NCBI GenBank assembly: GCA_022315425.1
Contig: JAIUPT010000020.1
Span: 2,108,001-2,172,000 of the forward strand
Source of the DNA: Pseudevernia furfuracea
Lineage: Eukaryota; Ascomycota; Lecanoromycetes; Lecanorales; Parmeliaceae
DNA length: 64,000 nucleotides
Direction: 5' to 3'
Translations under genes and position numbers: made by a program
Part shown: positions 21,997 to 33,026 of the stretch, piece after piece
Position numbering within the stretch: the first letter of the stretch is position 1
Layout: every line of letters begins with the position of its first letter
Notes under the pieces: model-generated
The model's database searches: none
Seen by the model: only the letters and a program-made list of their open reading frames with translations
What the model was told of the DNA's origin: nothing

Positions 21997-22891
21997 CAGT
22001 GTGAAGATCAAGAGACAGATTACCAGAGGAGCTTGGTTATGATTGATTGAGGCGATGGGCATGCATATGAGTCATGATCCATGGAAAACCGGGCGACATT
22101 TTGTGCATCTGTTCATCTGTTCATAGTTATGAAACAATGAAAATACTCTGCAAATCTTCAGGCGTATGGCGCTGTCAAGAAGTTAAGCCTAAAACGTCGT
22201 TTCTTTGTTGCTATTTCGAAGAGAGTACGCACGCTCGCCACAGATAAGTCACATGCCCATGCAATGTGAGACCGACCCTCACCCTCCCCTTTTTTGCGTC
22301 AGCCTTCTCCTCCGCTGTGTCTACGAGAGCTCATGCCCGTTCGCAGCTACTTTCGTAGGTAGCCATACTTCAATGGGAACAAATGTTGTGGGGGGGCTGA
22401 TGCATCCCTCGGCCCCCTCGGCCCCACAAAACGTCTGAGGGAGCTAAATCCGATCCTCCGGGCGGCTAAGCACCCTAAATTTGGCCCTGTACCTATTAAG
22501 AAAGATTCGACTTCGCCCTTCAACTTTTAGGGGCGCACCCGGGCAGCTCATCAGCTGAGTCTGCACTCTGCAGGCCTAGGCGCACGAAGCTCTGCAAATA
22601 GGTAGTCTCGGGACCCTCCCGCTTACTCCGAATTTCCGACCCTTTCATCTCAAGTCACGTCAATGACTCTTACACCGCTACCTGCGCGTCATCTTCTCCA
22701 GGCACGAGGGCGACGACAGAGGCCTAACCTACTGTACAGGCCAGGCACCCACTTCCGTGTGATTTGCCACATCAGTGTTCAATTCAAATGCTTTGATCTC
22801 TTCTCTTCTCTTCTCTTCTAATACTTTAATTTGTCCATTCCACCCGTTTTTATATGCATCGCGAAAACAAGTTTCGTCGTAACCCTTCAGC
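21997..22891. other. Intergenic region
   Basis: 895 bp between two forward genes. Contains a (TTCTC)n stretch at about 22797-22819 in the leader of the LipA/NB-ARC gene. No coding region that I can support. Confidence 0.5.
22797..22819. repeat. (TTCTC)n microsatellite
   Basis: About four and a half copies of the pentamer, 73 bp upstream of the ATG at 22892; pyrimidine-rich leaders of this sort are common before fungal start codons. Confidence 0.85.
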
Positions 22892-25800
22892 ATGATGGTA
22901 AGTTCCCGCTTTCCGTCAGTCAAGTATTCGACCTTCCCCGGTGGTACTGACTTTCTCTAGGCAGCCTCTGGCGCTCCAGAGGTCAGTCGTTTCGGCCTCA
23001 CACAAGTCTATGCCCCCATCGGTGGGGGACATGTTGACGTCGTCTTCGTCCACGGCCTTAATGGCAACCCACATAACACATGGACCAGCGAAAGGTCAAA
23101 GACCTTCTGGCCTGCACAGCTGCTACCACCTATACTCAACGATGAGAGAGCGCGGATATTGGTGTATGGATACGATGCGGACGTCACATCCTTCACAGAC
23201 GGGGTATCCACTGACAAGATACACAACCATGCCGAACATCTTGTTGCGGAGTTGGTGGCCAACAGGCGGATCCGCAAAGCTTCAGAGCGGCCAATCATCT
23301 TTGTCGCCCATTCTCTTGGCGGACTCGTGGTTAAGCGTGCCCTGATTTACTCGTCCGAGATTCGTGGGATCTATACCGAACATCTACGGTCGATATACGT
23401 GTCTACGTTCGGAATATTGTTCCTTGGCACCCCTCACAAAGGCTCGGACGTCGCAGAATGGGGCTCCCGCCTGGAATGGATCTGTAGCGTCGCTCTGCCA
23501 AGCCGGCTTGTCGACACTCAGCCCCAATTGGTGGATGCATTGAAGAAAAACAACGAAACCTTACAGAATATCGACCGTCAATTCATACAGCTTATGAATA
23601 GGTTTCACGTTTATTTCTTCCATGAAGGAAAGCCTACCAACCTAAAAGGGACCTTGAAATATATTGTCGATGAAGAATCAGCATCTCCAACTGTTCAGGA
23701 TGTCGAACGTGCCAGCATTCAAGCGGATCACTCCCACATGTGCAAGTTTGAAAGCGATGCTGCTCCAGGCTTCGATCTGGTGGCTGAAGGGATACAACGG
23801 TATGCAGGCGAGGCACCAAAGATTGTCAGTGGACGTTGGGAGGAAGAGAAGAAGGCACGTTTGGCGCAGAAGCAAGCTGCAGTCGAAGAAATAATCCCAG
23901 GTACTTGTTCTTTTCAGATGCCAGCACACATACAGCCAGCTAATCTGTACAGGTAGTAGTAAACTGAAAGCAACGCCCCAAACAGACTCATCCAGCACAA
24001 ATTCGTCTACACCTGGTAAGAAACAATTGGCATTGCCAGGCACTGAGAACCGATCTCCTATGCAGGAATTTGAGACGTACGAGGTTGAGGAACCTGCAGA
24101 TAAAGACATGGAAATGGCTTGACTTTCACTTTTGCTATGGCCTTCAATTGGCAGCTTATGTGGCGTACCAGATTGTATCTCGCTTTGCACGTCGCGATTC
24201 TTTGCCGACATTCGTTGTTCAGGGGCTGATTTGGCGTTTTTGTAGATACCTCACAAATACTTGAATCAAAAGACAACACTACGGACACTCCCGCCTCACC
24301 TTCTAAGCCAACAGAACCCTACTTTATTGTACCCCCTGGCTTTCGCCCGAATACATATTTCGTGGGTATGGAGAAGGAATATCAAGAACTGGACCGACGG
24401 CTTTTCGATAAAAGACGGCGCGATGGAACGGCATGCGTTCTTCTACATGGACAGCCTGGCGGCGGCAAGTCCCATCTGGCTCGACAATACGTCAACAAAA
24501 ATCGGAAAAGGTTTGGCGGAGGGGTGTTCTGGATCACAGCCAAATCAAAGGAGGAAAGATACCACGCCTTTTGGAACCTCAAGCAAAAAGTCGTCTGTCG
24601 AGACAAGCCAGAGCTATGTGACGGCATCAATGGCAACGACTTTGTCCCAATGGTCAAAGCCTGGTTTGAAGGACGACAGGAGTGGCTTATGGTCTTTGAT
24701 GGCGTCACGGTTGAAAAAGATGAAGATACCACCGATCTCGCGAGTTTCGTACCGGACAGTCGAAATTCGAGCATTATCTATATTTCGAGAGCTAGGAACA
24801 TTGAGTCGAAGCAACGACTACTACGACCATTTCCTATTAAAGTTGGACCCCTGAAGGTGGACGACGCTAAGAAGTTGCTTTTCAAGGAATTGCACATCAA
24901 AAGGCCGACCGAGGCCGAGGAGAGGAAGGCCGTTGAGCTGGTTCGGAATATTGGCGGTCTACCTTTGGCCATCAATGCTATCAGTCACCGTCTAGCTGAC
25001 ACCCACGAGCCTCTCACAAAGTACAAGCTATCATACAGCGCTGATCCGACTATTGAAGGGACCTACAACAAAATTTTGGACGATCTCCAGCGTCTAGGTC
25101 ATATGGAAGCATGGAACCTGATACACATACTATGCTGGTTTGGGCACGAGATTCCGGTAGAGATGGTGCACCTTGGCTTAAGGATTCTGCGCACCAACGT
25201 TGAGGTCAGGGCAACCGAGAGTGGAGGAAGACCAGATATTAACACTACGTTTGGAGAGTTGATGCGGTACGCACTTATTGAAAGGAACGAGCCTGACGAT
25301 GTGGACTCCATGTCTTCGAGCCGAAACAGTTTGGTCGACCCAGAGCCAATCGATATGCTTAAAGTCCACAGCGTGGTCCAGAACTTTTGCTGCGACTCGT
25401 TGAACTCCAGAGGTTTGCTTCCGGAATGGCTGGGATACGCTGTGAGACTTTTCTCTTTTTCTTACCACCAAGCAAATATCAGGATCAAACAAAGGCCAGA
25501 CATTGCTCGGGTTTCTGATTATCGATACTACAAGGTACACGGCCAGAGGCTCTGGGATCACTCTGTGCATTACGAGGGCAAGATCCAGAATCTTGGGAGT
25601 ATTAGGGAAGCCTTACAGCCAGTACTGAGTATGATTGATGATGAGATCCTGCAACACGAGCCTAGCTCGTCCCAGGAAAGCTTGAAAAATGGCATCTTCC
25701 AGGTTTCCATCTTCGACAGGACAAGTAGCAGCTCAGATTCTGGCCCAGGTCCTATCACGCCTGACCATCGACCTACCCCCCCACCACTCGACAGTGAAAC

Positions 25801-27643
25801 ACTATTTGGGTTCCCAAAGGGCAAAACGGCAGACTCGCCTGGAAACTTTGATGCGCCTTCAGCCGGAATGCATCCCAGGATAGTCGGCCTAAGCCCACGA
25901 CTGCCAGATTTGGATGACGTCGGTTATGAGAGTGAGCAAGAAGGTCAACGTACATCGCGTCCTATGCAGCGTGATCATTCTGATCATACCGAACGGCCCT
26001 CACCTACTTCTCCTGCACCAGCAACAGCTGAGAGTCACGATGAAGGTTGGCATGTCGTGCCATCAGCTTGGAAGCCGAGAAAGCCCCGTGGCCGTCGTGA
26101 TCTGGGAAGCTTTCGACCTACCACGGCAAGCCCGTATACAAACACGAAGAGTGTGACCGGATCTGTCGCTCAGTCAGATCCAGAAGGTAGGCAGGTCAGG
26201 GAGACGTCTCCAGCCTTCAAGTTTTTGAAAAAGGTGCAGTCTCGCAGTCCTCCACCTTCGCGACATGGTATAGCATCTTTCTTCCAACGTGGGCCCCTAG
26301 GGAGTGCCCAAGCTACGTCAGTCAGTCAACCAACCTGGGCCGGCATTGCTGCAGGAAGAGCAGGTCAGCCACCGCAGAAGGGAAGCAATGCGCCAAATTC
26401 CGGGACTTGTGGTCGACCCGCGGCACCTAAGATTGTGGAGCGCGGCAGATCTTGTGAAAGCTTGATAAGCAGGCGAGGTAATGCTCAGTCTTCGCCCTCG
26501 CCTTTGGGGTCGGAGTTCGTGCCACATCGAGGGTCAACAGCGGGCACCGGAGAGGAGAATGTCCGCACGAGTCCAGCATATCCTACCTACCCAATGGACT
26601 ATCCAGCGGCCGGTTTCCAGTATGCCACGCCTTATCCAGGGTCCAACTCTAGTCTCACACAGATGCCACAAGGGCGGCCTATCGAGGGTACCCTCCCTTA
26701 CTACGCACCACCGCCATTGGGGCCAAACTCAGCACCTCTTCCGGTTGAAGAAAGTATTACTATTACGACCAAGCGTCCCCTTCCTCCTGATATCCGCGAG
26801 CAGCCACCGTCCCCTTTCTTCCCACCTCCAGGATTTCATCATTCATCGCAGCCGCAAAGTCGAACCAGCCCTCATCAAGCTTATCACCAAGGGTACAATG
26901 CGCGCTACCCGCCACCAGTGATGCCTGCAATACCAAAAGGCTACCACTCTCAACCTATGTCACGCCATCACTCCGACCAGTCTCGCGGTTCCACCGCAGA
27001 AACCGATCCAGTCCGCTACCCCTCAGACTTCTCACCACGAATTATGCCCTCCGATGCCCTACGCGAAAGACATTCCGACGGCCGCCCCTTCCGCAAGTCT
27101 CCCAAAACAGACTTCGCCCAACCCATATACTCGGCACACTCCTCCCCACGCATTCCAGCCCACGACCTTTCCCACACCGGCGGTTGGGCCTATTCGTCTC
27201 CATCCCATTCAGCCGTTGATGCCCACGACATGTCAATGTCCCGCTCGTCATCTGGGCCCGGCGTCGCAGTCTCGGATGCACCCGGCGGCATCGTATGTTT
27301 CGACAGCGCAGGCAGCGTGCAATTTGGTGAACATCAGCCTATCAGTCTTGAAGAAGCGAGACGGAGAACTTGGCAGCATGAAGTCATGTTGCGGGAGAGG
27401 CACGGGGCGATGGGGGCGTTGAAAGAAGTGGACGAGAAGAGATGGAGGCAGAGGAAGATTGAAGAGTGGGAGAGACAGAAGGGTAGGGTCGTGCAGGAGG
27501 GCGACGGGAGGAGGGAGAGCGCCCCGTATCCGGAGAACAGCCTGATTCCGACGGAAGAAGGGATCGTGGGAGGAGGTAGACCGAGGGGTTCGAGTGCGCC
27601 GAATGTGGATGAGGCGGTGGGGTTGGGCGTGAGTTTGGGTTGA
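22892..27643 (+). CDS. LipA/NB-ARC STAND receptor with disordered tail
   Basis: Model: exons 22892-22897, 22961-23900, 23953-24015, 24246-27643, 1468 aa. The first exon is only MM. Residues 25-290 form an alpha/beta hydrolase of the SesB/LipA type: oxyanion loop VFVHGLNGNPHNTW, nucleophile in AHSLGG (S120), and a late His in ADHSHMCKF (about 259). The linker ends PYFIVPPGFRPNTYFVGME, the usual lead into the NTPase. The NB-ARC follows: Walker A HGQPGGGKS (405-412), Walker B LMVFDGV, IIYISRA, and GGLPLAI (near 573). Helical sequence runs to about residue 800. The last 600 residues are Pro/Ser-rich and disordered, with a charged helix near the end (KRWRQRKIEEWERQKG). Fungal proteins with this order are allorecognition-type receptors in which the hydrolase is the effector. 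No TPR or WD repeats are seen, which is unusual for the class. Confidence 0.88.
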
Positions 27644-28848
27644 GTATGGGAAGGAAACTACGCATGTCCGATGTAGACTTCTGCTCTCATTGCATCGCGA
27701 TTGGCGTTTTGAAAAAAAAAAACTTTGCATGGCATGTGTGTAACAAAAAGCGTTGGGTCTGAAAGGGTATCGTTAATATATATCCACGAAGCGATTATTG
27801 CATTTTCGACGGGTTATATAGCATAGCGATCAATGGAAAAGGGTTCCTGCAGATTGAATACCTACCTACTCGCATGTCTCTCGATGGCAAGAAGTGGATG
27901 ATGGATGATTGTGCCAGTGTTGAGTTTTTGAAATCCGTTTAATTTTAATAAGAAGGGGGGCAGGACTTGGTCTACGCGTAGACCTTGAAAAACAAAGCAG
28001 TGAGCCTGAAACATATCTCGTTTGTGCTCTCTCTCACACCCTACTCTTCCCTTTTGTCGGGTAGTCCGGATATAATGGAGACATCGACGGTGGTGGTGGC
28101 AGCATTGGTCGAGGATCGCGCGCGGGTGAAATGGAATGCGGGTTTTTGGACTGGAAAGAGTGGGTCCTTGATTGGATAAGAGGGGGGGGGTTGAGGATGC
28201 TAAGGATGAGAGCTACTCTCTTGTATCTCGATGTCGTAGGCTATTTCGTACAAAGCGTGGTTAAGGTAGACAGACATACGTTGATGTCAGCCGTGGGACC
28301 TTGGAGGCGCGCGCACGCAGGCCGAGGCGCAGGCGCAGGCTGGCTGGCTTCAGTGGATGACAGACTTTTTGACTAGAGCCTCCCTCATTATTCTCCACAA
28401 ACGCTGGCAATCAACAGCTGATGCGATGCGGTTCTGAAGGTGTTCTCCTTCGGTTGCTTAGTTGTATCATCAGTTTCGCGTTCACACGCATCCTTCTCAC
28501 GTGATGAGTCCTGAAAGGGCAATGTCAACAGCGGCAGCCCTTGGGACATGGTCAGGCTGGCTGTCGATGATTTTTCTACTGTGGAGACTACCCAACAGAA
28601 TACTTGGACCTCTAGAACCGTGCGTGTTGTTCAAAGAAGATCTTCGGAGAGCTCCTTTTGGCATCTCTGCGGCGATCAAAAGATGGGGAAGATCTCATCG
28701 AGCGGTCGGCGTGTCCTCCAGCTTTTGAATCACTATGCCGCGGACTTATCTTTGGCAATTTTCCCGACTACATTGACCGATTCCCGCGAGCTGGCGTCTT
28801 TGACCCAACACTACCGGGGCAGTCGGATGGGAGGACCGCCTTGGCTTT
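27644..28848. other. Convergent intergenic region
   Basis: About 1.2 kb between the LipA/NB-ARC gene (forward) and the second 2EXR-like gene (reverse). Holds a poly(A) run near 27712, a G-run near 28184 and CAGGCG-type repeats near 28320-28350. No gene recognised. Confidence 0.55.
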
Positions 28849-29583
28849 TCACGGTGAGAGTCGCAACGCTATGACCGCGTCCAAACAGTTCGAGAACGCC
28901 CTCTCCAATATCCTTGCTCTCACCACGTCTCCCCTCTCGACGCATATGTCTCCCTTTCGGAGACTGCACGTACCGGGCAACGCAAGCAAAGGCTGCAATA
29001 GCGCCGACACAAGAGCTTGGTCGGTGTCCAAGATGCCCCAGAGACATTCGTTCATGGCCTCTCTCATATGAGGGTTCCGCTCCAGATAGCTGGATAGGGA
29101 TATGGCGGAGTATTTGTGAAGAGGGAAGTATCGATCTCTTTCAACGGGGTAGACTGGCAACGATGTGTTTTCCGCGCATTCGATCCGTAGGGCTTGCAGG
29201 GTGGGGATCCTACATAGCATGCGGCAGTTCTCGTCTATCTTGTACTGAATCGGAAACGAATTTTGGCGGGCGTCCAGGTGGATCTTTAACAGGGCGGTCC
29301 GTACGTAGGGGATAGCGGCTGTTGGGGGAAGGGTGTTGGAGGTTTGCTGCATTGATGCTACCATGACCCAAGTGTTTTTGCCGTAGAAGACGTGTTTGAC
29401 TTCTGCATGGATCTGCTTATTTGCAAAGAGTAGAGCCGGTGGAAATGAAAACCCCCAAAAGCTTGATATTGGCTCGTCGCTCAGAATCTGACGGTCAGTG
29501 GGTGGTTGGTCTGGATGACGACTGAGCGTGTCGAGATATATTTGGGAGCGGAGTTCGAGGGGGAGGCTGAGAAGGGTGGCCAT
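28849..29583 (-). CDS. 2EXR/F-box-like fungal protein, copy 2
   Basis: Single exon, 244 aa. The start at 29583 (MATLLSLPLELRSQIYLDTL) is chosen over an ATG 26 codons upstream because the family motif begins at the mature N-terminus, as in the copy at 11693. Shared features with that copy: LSLP.E.R.QIY, a LLFANKQIHAEVKHVFYGKNTW block that matches TCRQTSYEAKEVFYGENYW, hydrophobic strands, and a C-terminus ending N.ALDAVIALRL-like (here NCLDAVIALRLSP against NEVIALHRS). The two are clearly paralogous but far diverged. Function unknown. Confidence 0.8.
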   Translation of the reverse strand: MATLLSLPLELRSQIYLDTLSRHPDQPPTDRQILSDEPISSFWGFSFPPALLFANKQIHAEVKHVFYGKNTWVMVASMQQTSNTLPPTAAIPYVRTALLKIHLDARQNSFPIQYKIDENCRMLCRIPTLQALRIECAENTSLPVYPVERDRYFPLHKYSAISLSSYLERNPHMREAMNECLWGILDTDQALVSALLQPLLALPGTCSLRKGDICVERGDVVRARILERAFSNCLDAVIALRLSP

Positions 29584-30084
29584 TGGTGTCTTTGAGACGG
29601 GATGAGAATGGAGAAAATAGGCTTCCGCGTTATCTCCAGACGACGAGAGGATTATTGTCATAGAAAGCCCAGGGCCCCAAAATCACTTGAAAATCACTCC
29701 TAGGATGAATTTTCGCTGGACATAAGCTCCAATCCGTTGTTTTGCGGAGGTATTTAGTTCGTATTAGGTTCGAGGAAAAGATGACGAGTCCTTGAAGCCA
29801 CCTCACGGAGTAGTCTTACCATAGCGCTAAGACCAATTTGACCATTTATCGTCGAAATACCAAATTTGCAATCGTCTCCGATCGACTGTACTCTACTTCA
29901 TTAGTAGGCATCATCCAGCAATCTTGTATATCCATCACATCAACCTGTCTTTGCGACTTACCCGTTTGGGCCTTGATCCCACATTAGGCCCGGCTCTTGG
30001 AGAGTATTCCGACAGCGAAGGACAGGCCAGAGGACTATCGCGTCCCACTACCAAAAGTATTTGATGCATCTATAGCAGCTCGAC
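29584..30084. other. Divergent intergenic region with one repeat arm
   Basis: 501 bp between the second 2EXR-like gene and the isopenicillin-N-synthase-like gene. Contains the left copy (29747-29773) of a 27-bp sequence that recurs inverted at 33325-33351. Confidence 0.6.
29747..29773 (+). repeat. 27-bp dispersed repeat, left copy
   Basis: GAGGTATTTAGTTCGTATTA and the next seven bases match, on the opposite strand, the sequence at 33325-33351 without mismatch; homology stops sharply on both sides. Confidence 0.9.
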
Positions 30085-31210
30085 ATGAATGCAGAACAAT
30101 CAATTCCGTTGATAGACTTTGACCATTTCTTAAATGGTTCAGTTAATGACCGTAAAGATGTTGCCTCGACCATCGATGCAGCTTTCCGCTCCATCGGCTT
30201 CATTTACCTAAGCAACCATGGTATAGAGGAGGATAAAGTTGATGAGTGTTTTCTATGGGTTAGCCGCCACACTTTCCTCCTCCATACCTGCCTTTCCCTC
30301 ACCGTCTCCCATTCCCGACGAATTACTGTCATTATTATTGGGTAATTTTGTATCGACAATCATAGCTAATGGGTTTGACGCACAGAGCCAACGCTTCTTT
30401 GCGCTTTCTGAATCGGAGAAAAATCTAATTCGACGCCCACCTGATAAATCGCTTTACCGTGGCTACGTCGGCGTGGGACGCGAAAAGGTGCGTGAGCGCA
30501 TTTGCATCAAAGAAAGCTTTGATACTGGAAATCCAGATGAGTATGAACAGCCTAATATATGGCCGCCTGAGGAGTTGTTACCGGGATTTCGCGAGTTCAT
30601 GGAGATGTTTTTCCAGAAATGTTCAAAGCTTGTACAACAATTGCTGGTCACGTTGTCCATAGCGCTCAACCTTTGTCCCGCCGATGAACTCACACAATCC
30701 CATGTAGCGTCTCTGTTTACTATGAGCCTGCTCCACTATCCTGCTTTGCCCACGAAAGCTCTCCTCTCTGGCACCCACACTCGCATCCCTGCACACTCCG
30801 ATTTTGGCACCTTGACGCTCCTTTTCCAGGATTATGTTGGTGGTCTGGAGATCGCAGAGCCAGGCTCTGCAAACACAGAGACAAGTGCAGGGTTCGAGAA
30901 AGAAGGCCGATTCAGAAAGGTAGAGCCAAAGCCAGGGACTATTGTGGTAAATGTGGGATACTTACTCATGAGGTGGAGTAATGGACGCTGGAAGAACACG
31001 GTGCACAGGGTTGTAGAGCCTCCAAACTCAGAAAGTGACGGAGACGAAATGACTCCGGCAAGATACAGCATTCCAATCTTCGTATCTCCTGATCCAGCCA
31101 CCGTCGTCGAAGCTTTACCGGGATGCTGGAGCGAGGAGGTACCGAAGAGATGGAAGCCGATTTCTGCTGGTGACTATCTTAGAAGGAAGCGAGAGGCTGT
31201 GTACGTTTAG
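30085..31210 (+). CDS. 2-oxoglutarate/Fe(II) oxygenase, isopenicillin-N-synthase-like
   Basis: Model: exons 30085-30258 and 30386-31210, 332 aa, one 127-nt intron (GTTAGC to CACAG, branch CTAAT). The N-terminal DIOX_N domain starts IPLIDFDHFLNGS with GFIYLSNHGI; the splice joins DECFLW to SQRFFALSESEK, the usual family reading. The catalytic double-stranded beta helix has HTRIPAHSDFGTLTLLFQD (first His and Asp of the iron triad), NTVHRVVEP (second His) and RYSIPIFVSP (Arg-x-Ser for 2-oxoglutarate). Length is ordinary for the family. Members hydroxylate, desaturate or cyclise small molecules; the substrate cannot be told. It lies tail-to-tail with the PhyH-like oxygenase at 31980-33026. Confidence 0.92.
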
Positions 31211-31979
31211 TATTGTTGTTTGACTTTGGACGTATATGGTAACTCTCTCCATGACTGATCGAAAGACTTGGAGGTTCTCGGGGAAATCATGAAGTTATGA
31301 TGAGTGAATCTGGTGGAGAAATCCACCAATTGTGCCTGAATTTTTGGACACGGCCAAGTAAATCAATAATTCTAGAACGGATATATCATAAGCAGCAAAA
31401 CCAGTCTGATCTCATCCAATTTTGCTATTAGATCCCGTGCATGTTCACAGAGTGAGGGCATGACATCCAGTCCATGGGCCTTGGCGAGCCTCAAAGAGCG
31501 CGAGGAGTTTGAAATTGCATTAATCAAGGGTTTGGAGTTGTTTTAGGACTGGCATCGATATTCTGCGACGGTGAATACAGGAATCTCCTGTTGGCAAGAG
31601 CTACATAGCTTTCATAGTCACCTCTAAGACATTATCTAGTTGGTTTGTAGAATTTTGACTCTGCATACCGACTTCAATTTATTGATTGGCATAGAGTCTT
31701 GCGACTTGAAGTAAGGACTAAACAGACGCTATCCGGACAGATGTCACCTTAATCGCTAAGTACCTAATGAGGGCAGGTGTTAACAACACGCTTCTTCCAG
31801 GTTTCCATACTTCCATCATAAATACAACATATCAGAATTATCATTCCTCCTCATCATCAAATCATTAAACAAGCATCGTCGCCATTACAAATAATACACT
31901 AGTATTCACCTCAAGCCTTATCTTCTTACTCCGGACAGAATCTCACGAGACCAATCCACCAACGTATGATCAGAAACTC
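31211..31979. other. Convergent intergenic region
   Basis: 769 bp between the two dioxygenase genes, AT-rich, without any reading frame, repeat or RNA gene that I can support. Confidence 0.5.
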
Positions 31980-33026
31980 TCACAGTCCATCGTCATGCCG
32001 CCACACTTTCAACCACCTTTGATCCAATGCAGCTCCCTCCTCGTAAAATCTAAGATCGCTTGCCAGCCTAATCCTACCCAACTCATCCTCGTTCTTAGTA
32101 GCAGCATGAATCATGTACGGCTTATGGAAAACCACGTCACCCGCCTCATAATCACCCACCAACCACCTCAACTTCCCGCCAGCTCTCACCCTTCCAAAAT
32201 CCTCGGCGTCATGCGATAAGGACCCATCTTTGCTCATATGCTTGTTGAACGCATCAATACGTTCCTCGGCACTCAGCGTCTTCGCGTTACGTGCGAATTC
32301 GGTTTCCAACTCCTCGCCGAGCGCACTGCTGTTTTCGAGGTACATCAAGCCGCCGCCCGTTGCCGCACAGTCACCAATCGGTACCCACGCGGTGAGGAAT
32401 TCAGCTTCACCAGCCCGCAGGAAACATTTGTCGTAGTGGATGCCAGTGCTAAGGCTTCCTGGACAATTGTGACGCAGCATGGCGCGATCTACTAACACTT
32501 CCTTGCTCCAGCACATGAAGTCTCGCACAAAGCCGCGAAGGGCAGGGTGGGTGAGAAAATCACGGTAGGTGGGTGTTGCGTGGGCTTTGTCCAGTAGCTC
32601 GAAGCTTTCTGGCTTGGGAGCGCCGCCGAGACCTTGGTGCTCGAGAGGATCATTAACGGGGTTGAAGATGCCGTCGCGGGGGGATGTGGATGGGAGGAGA
32701 ATTCCGGTGGGCGAGAGCTGTTGGAAATAGCTGATGGTAGGATTGTTACCGGTTGGTAGGAACGGGGAGAGCTCGAATGTGGTTCGGACTTACTGTTCTC
32801 GCATGTCGAGAACATCTTCCCGAGGTAAGAGGTTCTTCACCCAGAGATATCCGTCGTGTTCATAACGTGCTCTCATTTCTTCCTTCGATGTGCTGGTTGT
32901 GACAGATTGCATCCACCCTGTGGATGCTGAGTCGACATGGTTTCCTCGATTGGAGCGAAGGGTTGGCAGTGGTTGGGGGGAAATAATTTTATCGTGCACT
33001 GGGGTTTGTACATCACAAGACGCCAT
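31980..33026 (-). CDS. Phytanoyl-CoA dioxygenase (PhyH) family protein
   Basis: Model: exons 33026-32794 and 32730-31980, 327 aa, one 63-nt intron (GTAAGT to CATCAG). The N-terminus has RYEHDGYLWVKNLLPREDV, the opening helix and strand of PhyH proteins. Iron ligands: GIHYDKCFLRAG (His-x-Asp) and, near the C-terminus, DVVFHKPYMIHAA (distal His) followed by RIRLASDLRF (Arg for 2-oxoglutarate). The stretch LTAWVPIGDCAATGGGLMYL is the standard family core. Fungal PhyH enzymes act on fatty acyl chains or on secondary metabolites; the short AGGK and KNEDE features do not decide. Paired with the isopenicillin-N-synthase-like gene. Confidence 0.9.

Noticed and set aside
28658..29071. 137-codon forward frame
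   Set aside because: It lies across the 3' end of the second 2EXR-like gene on the other strand and has no features of its own.
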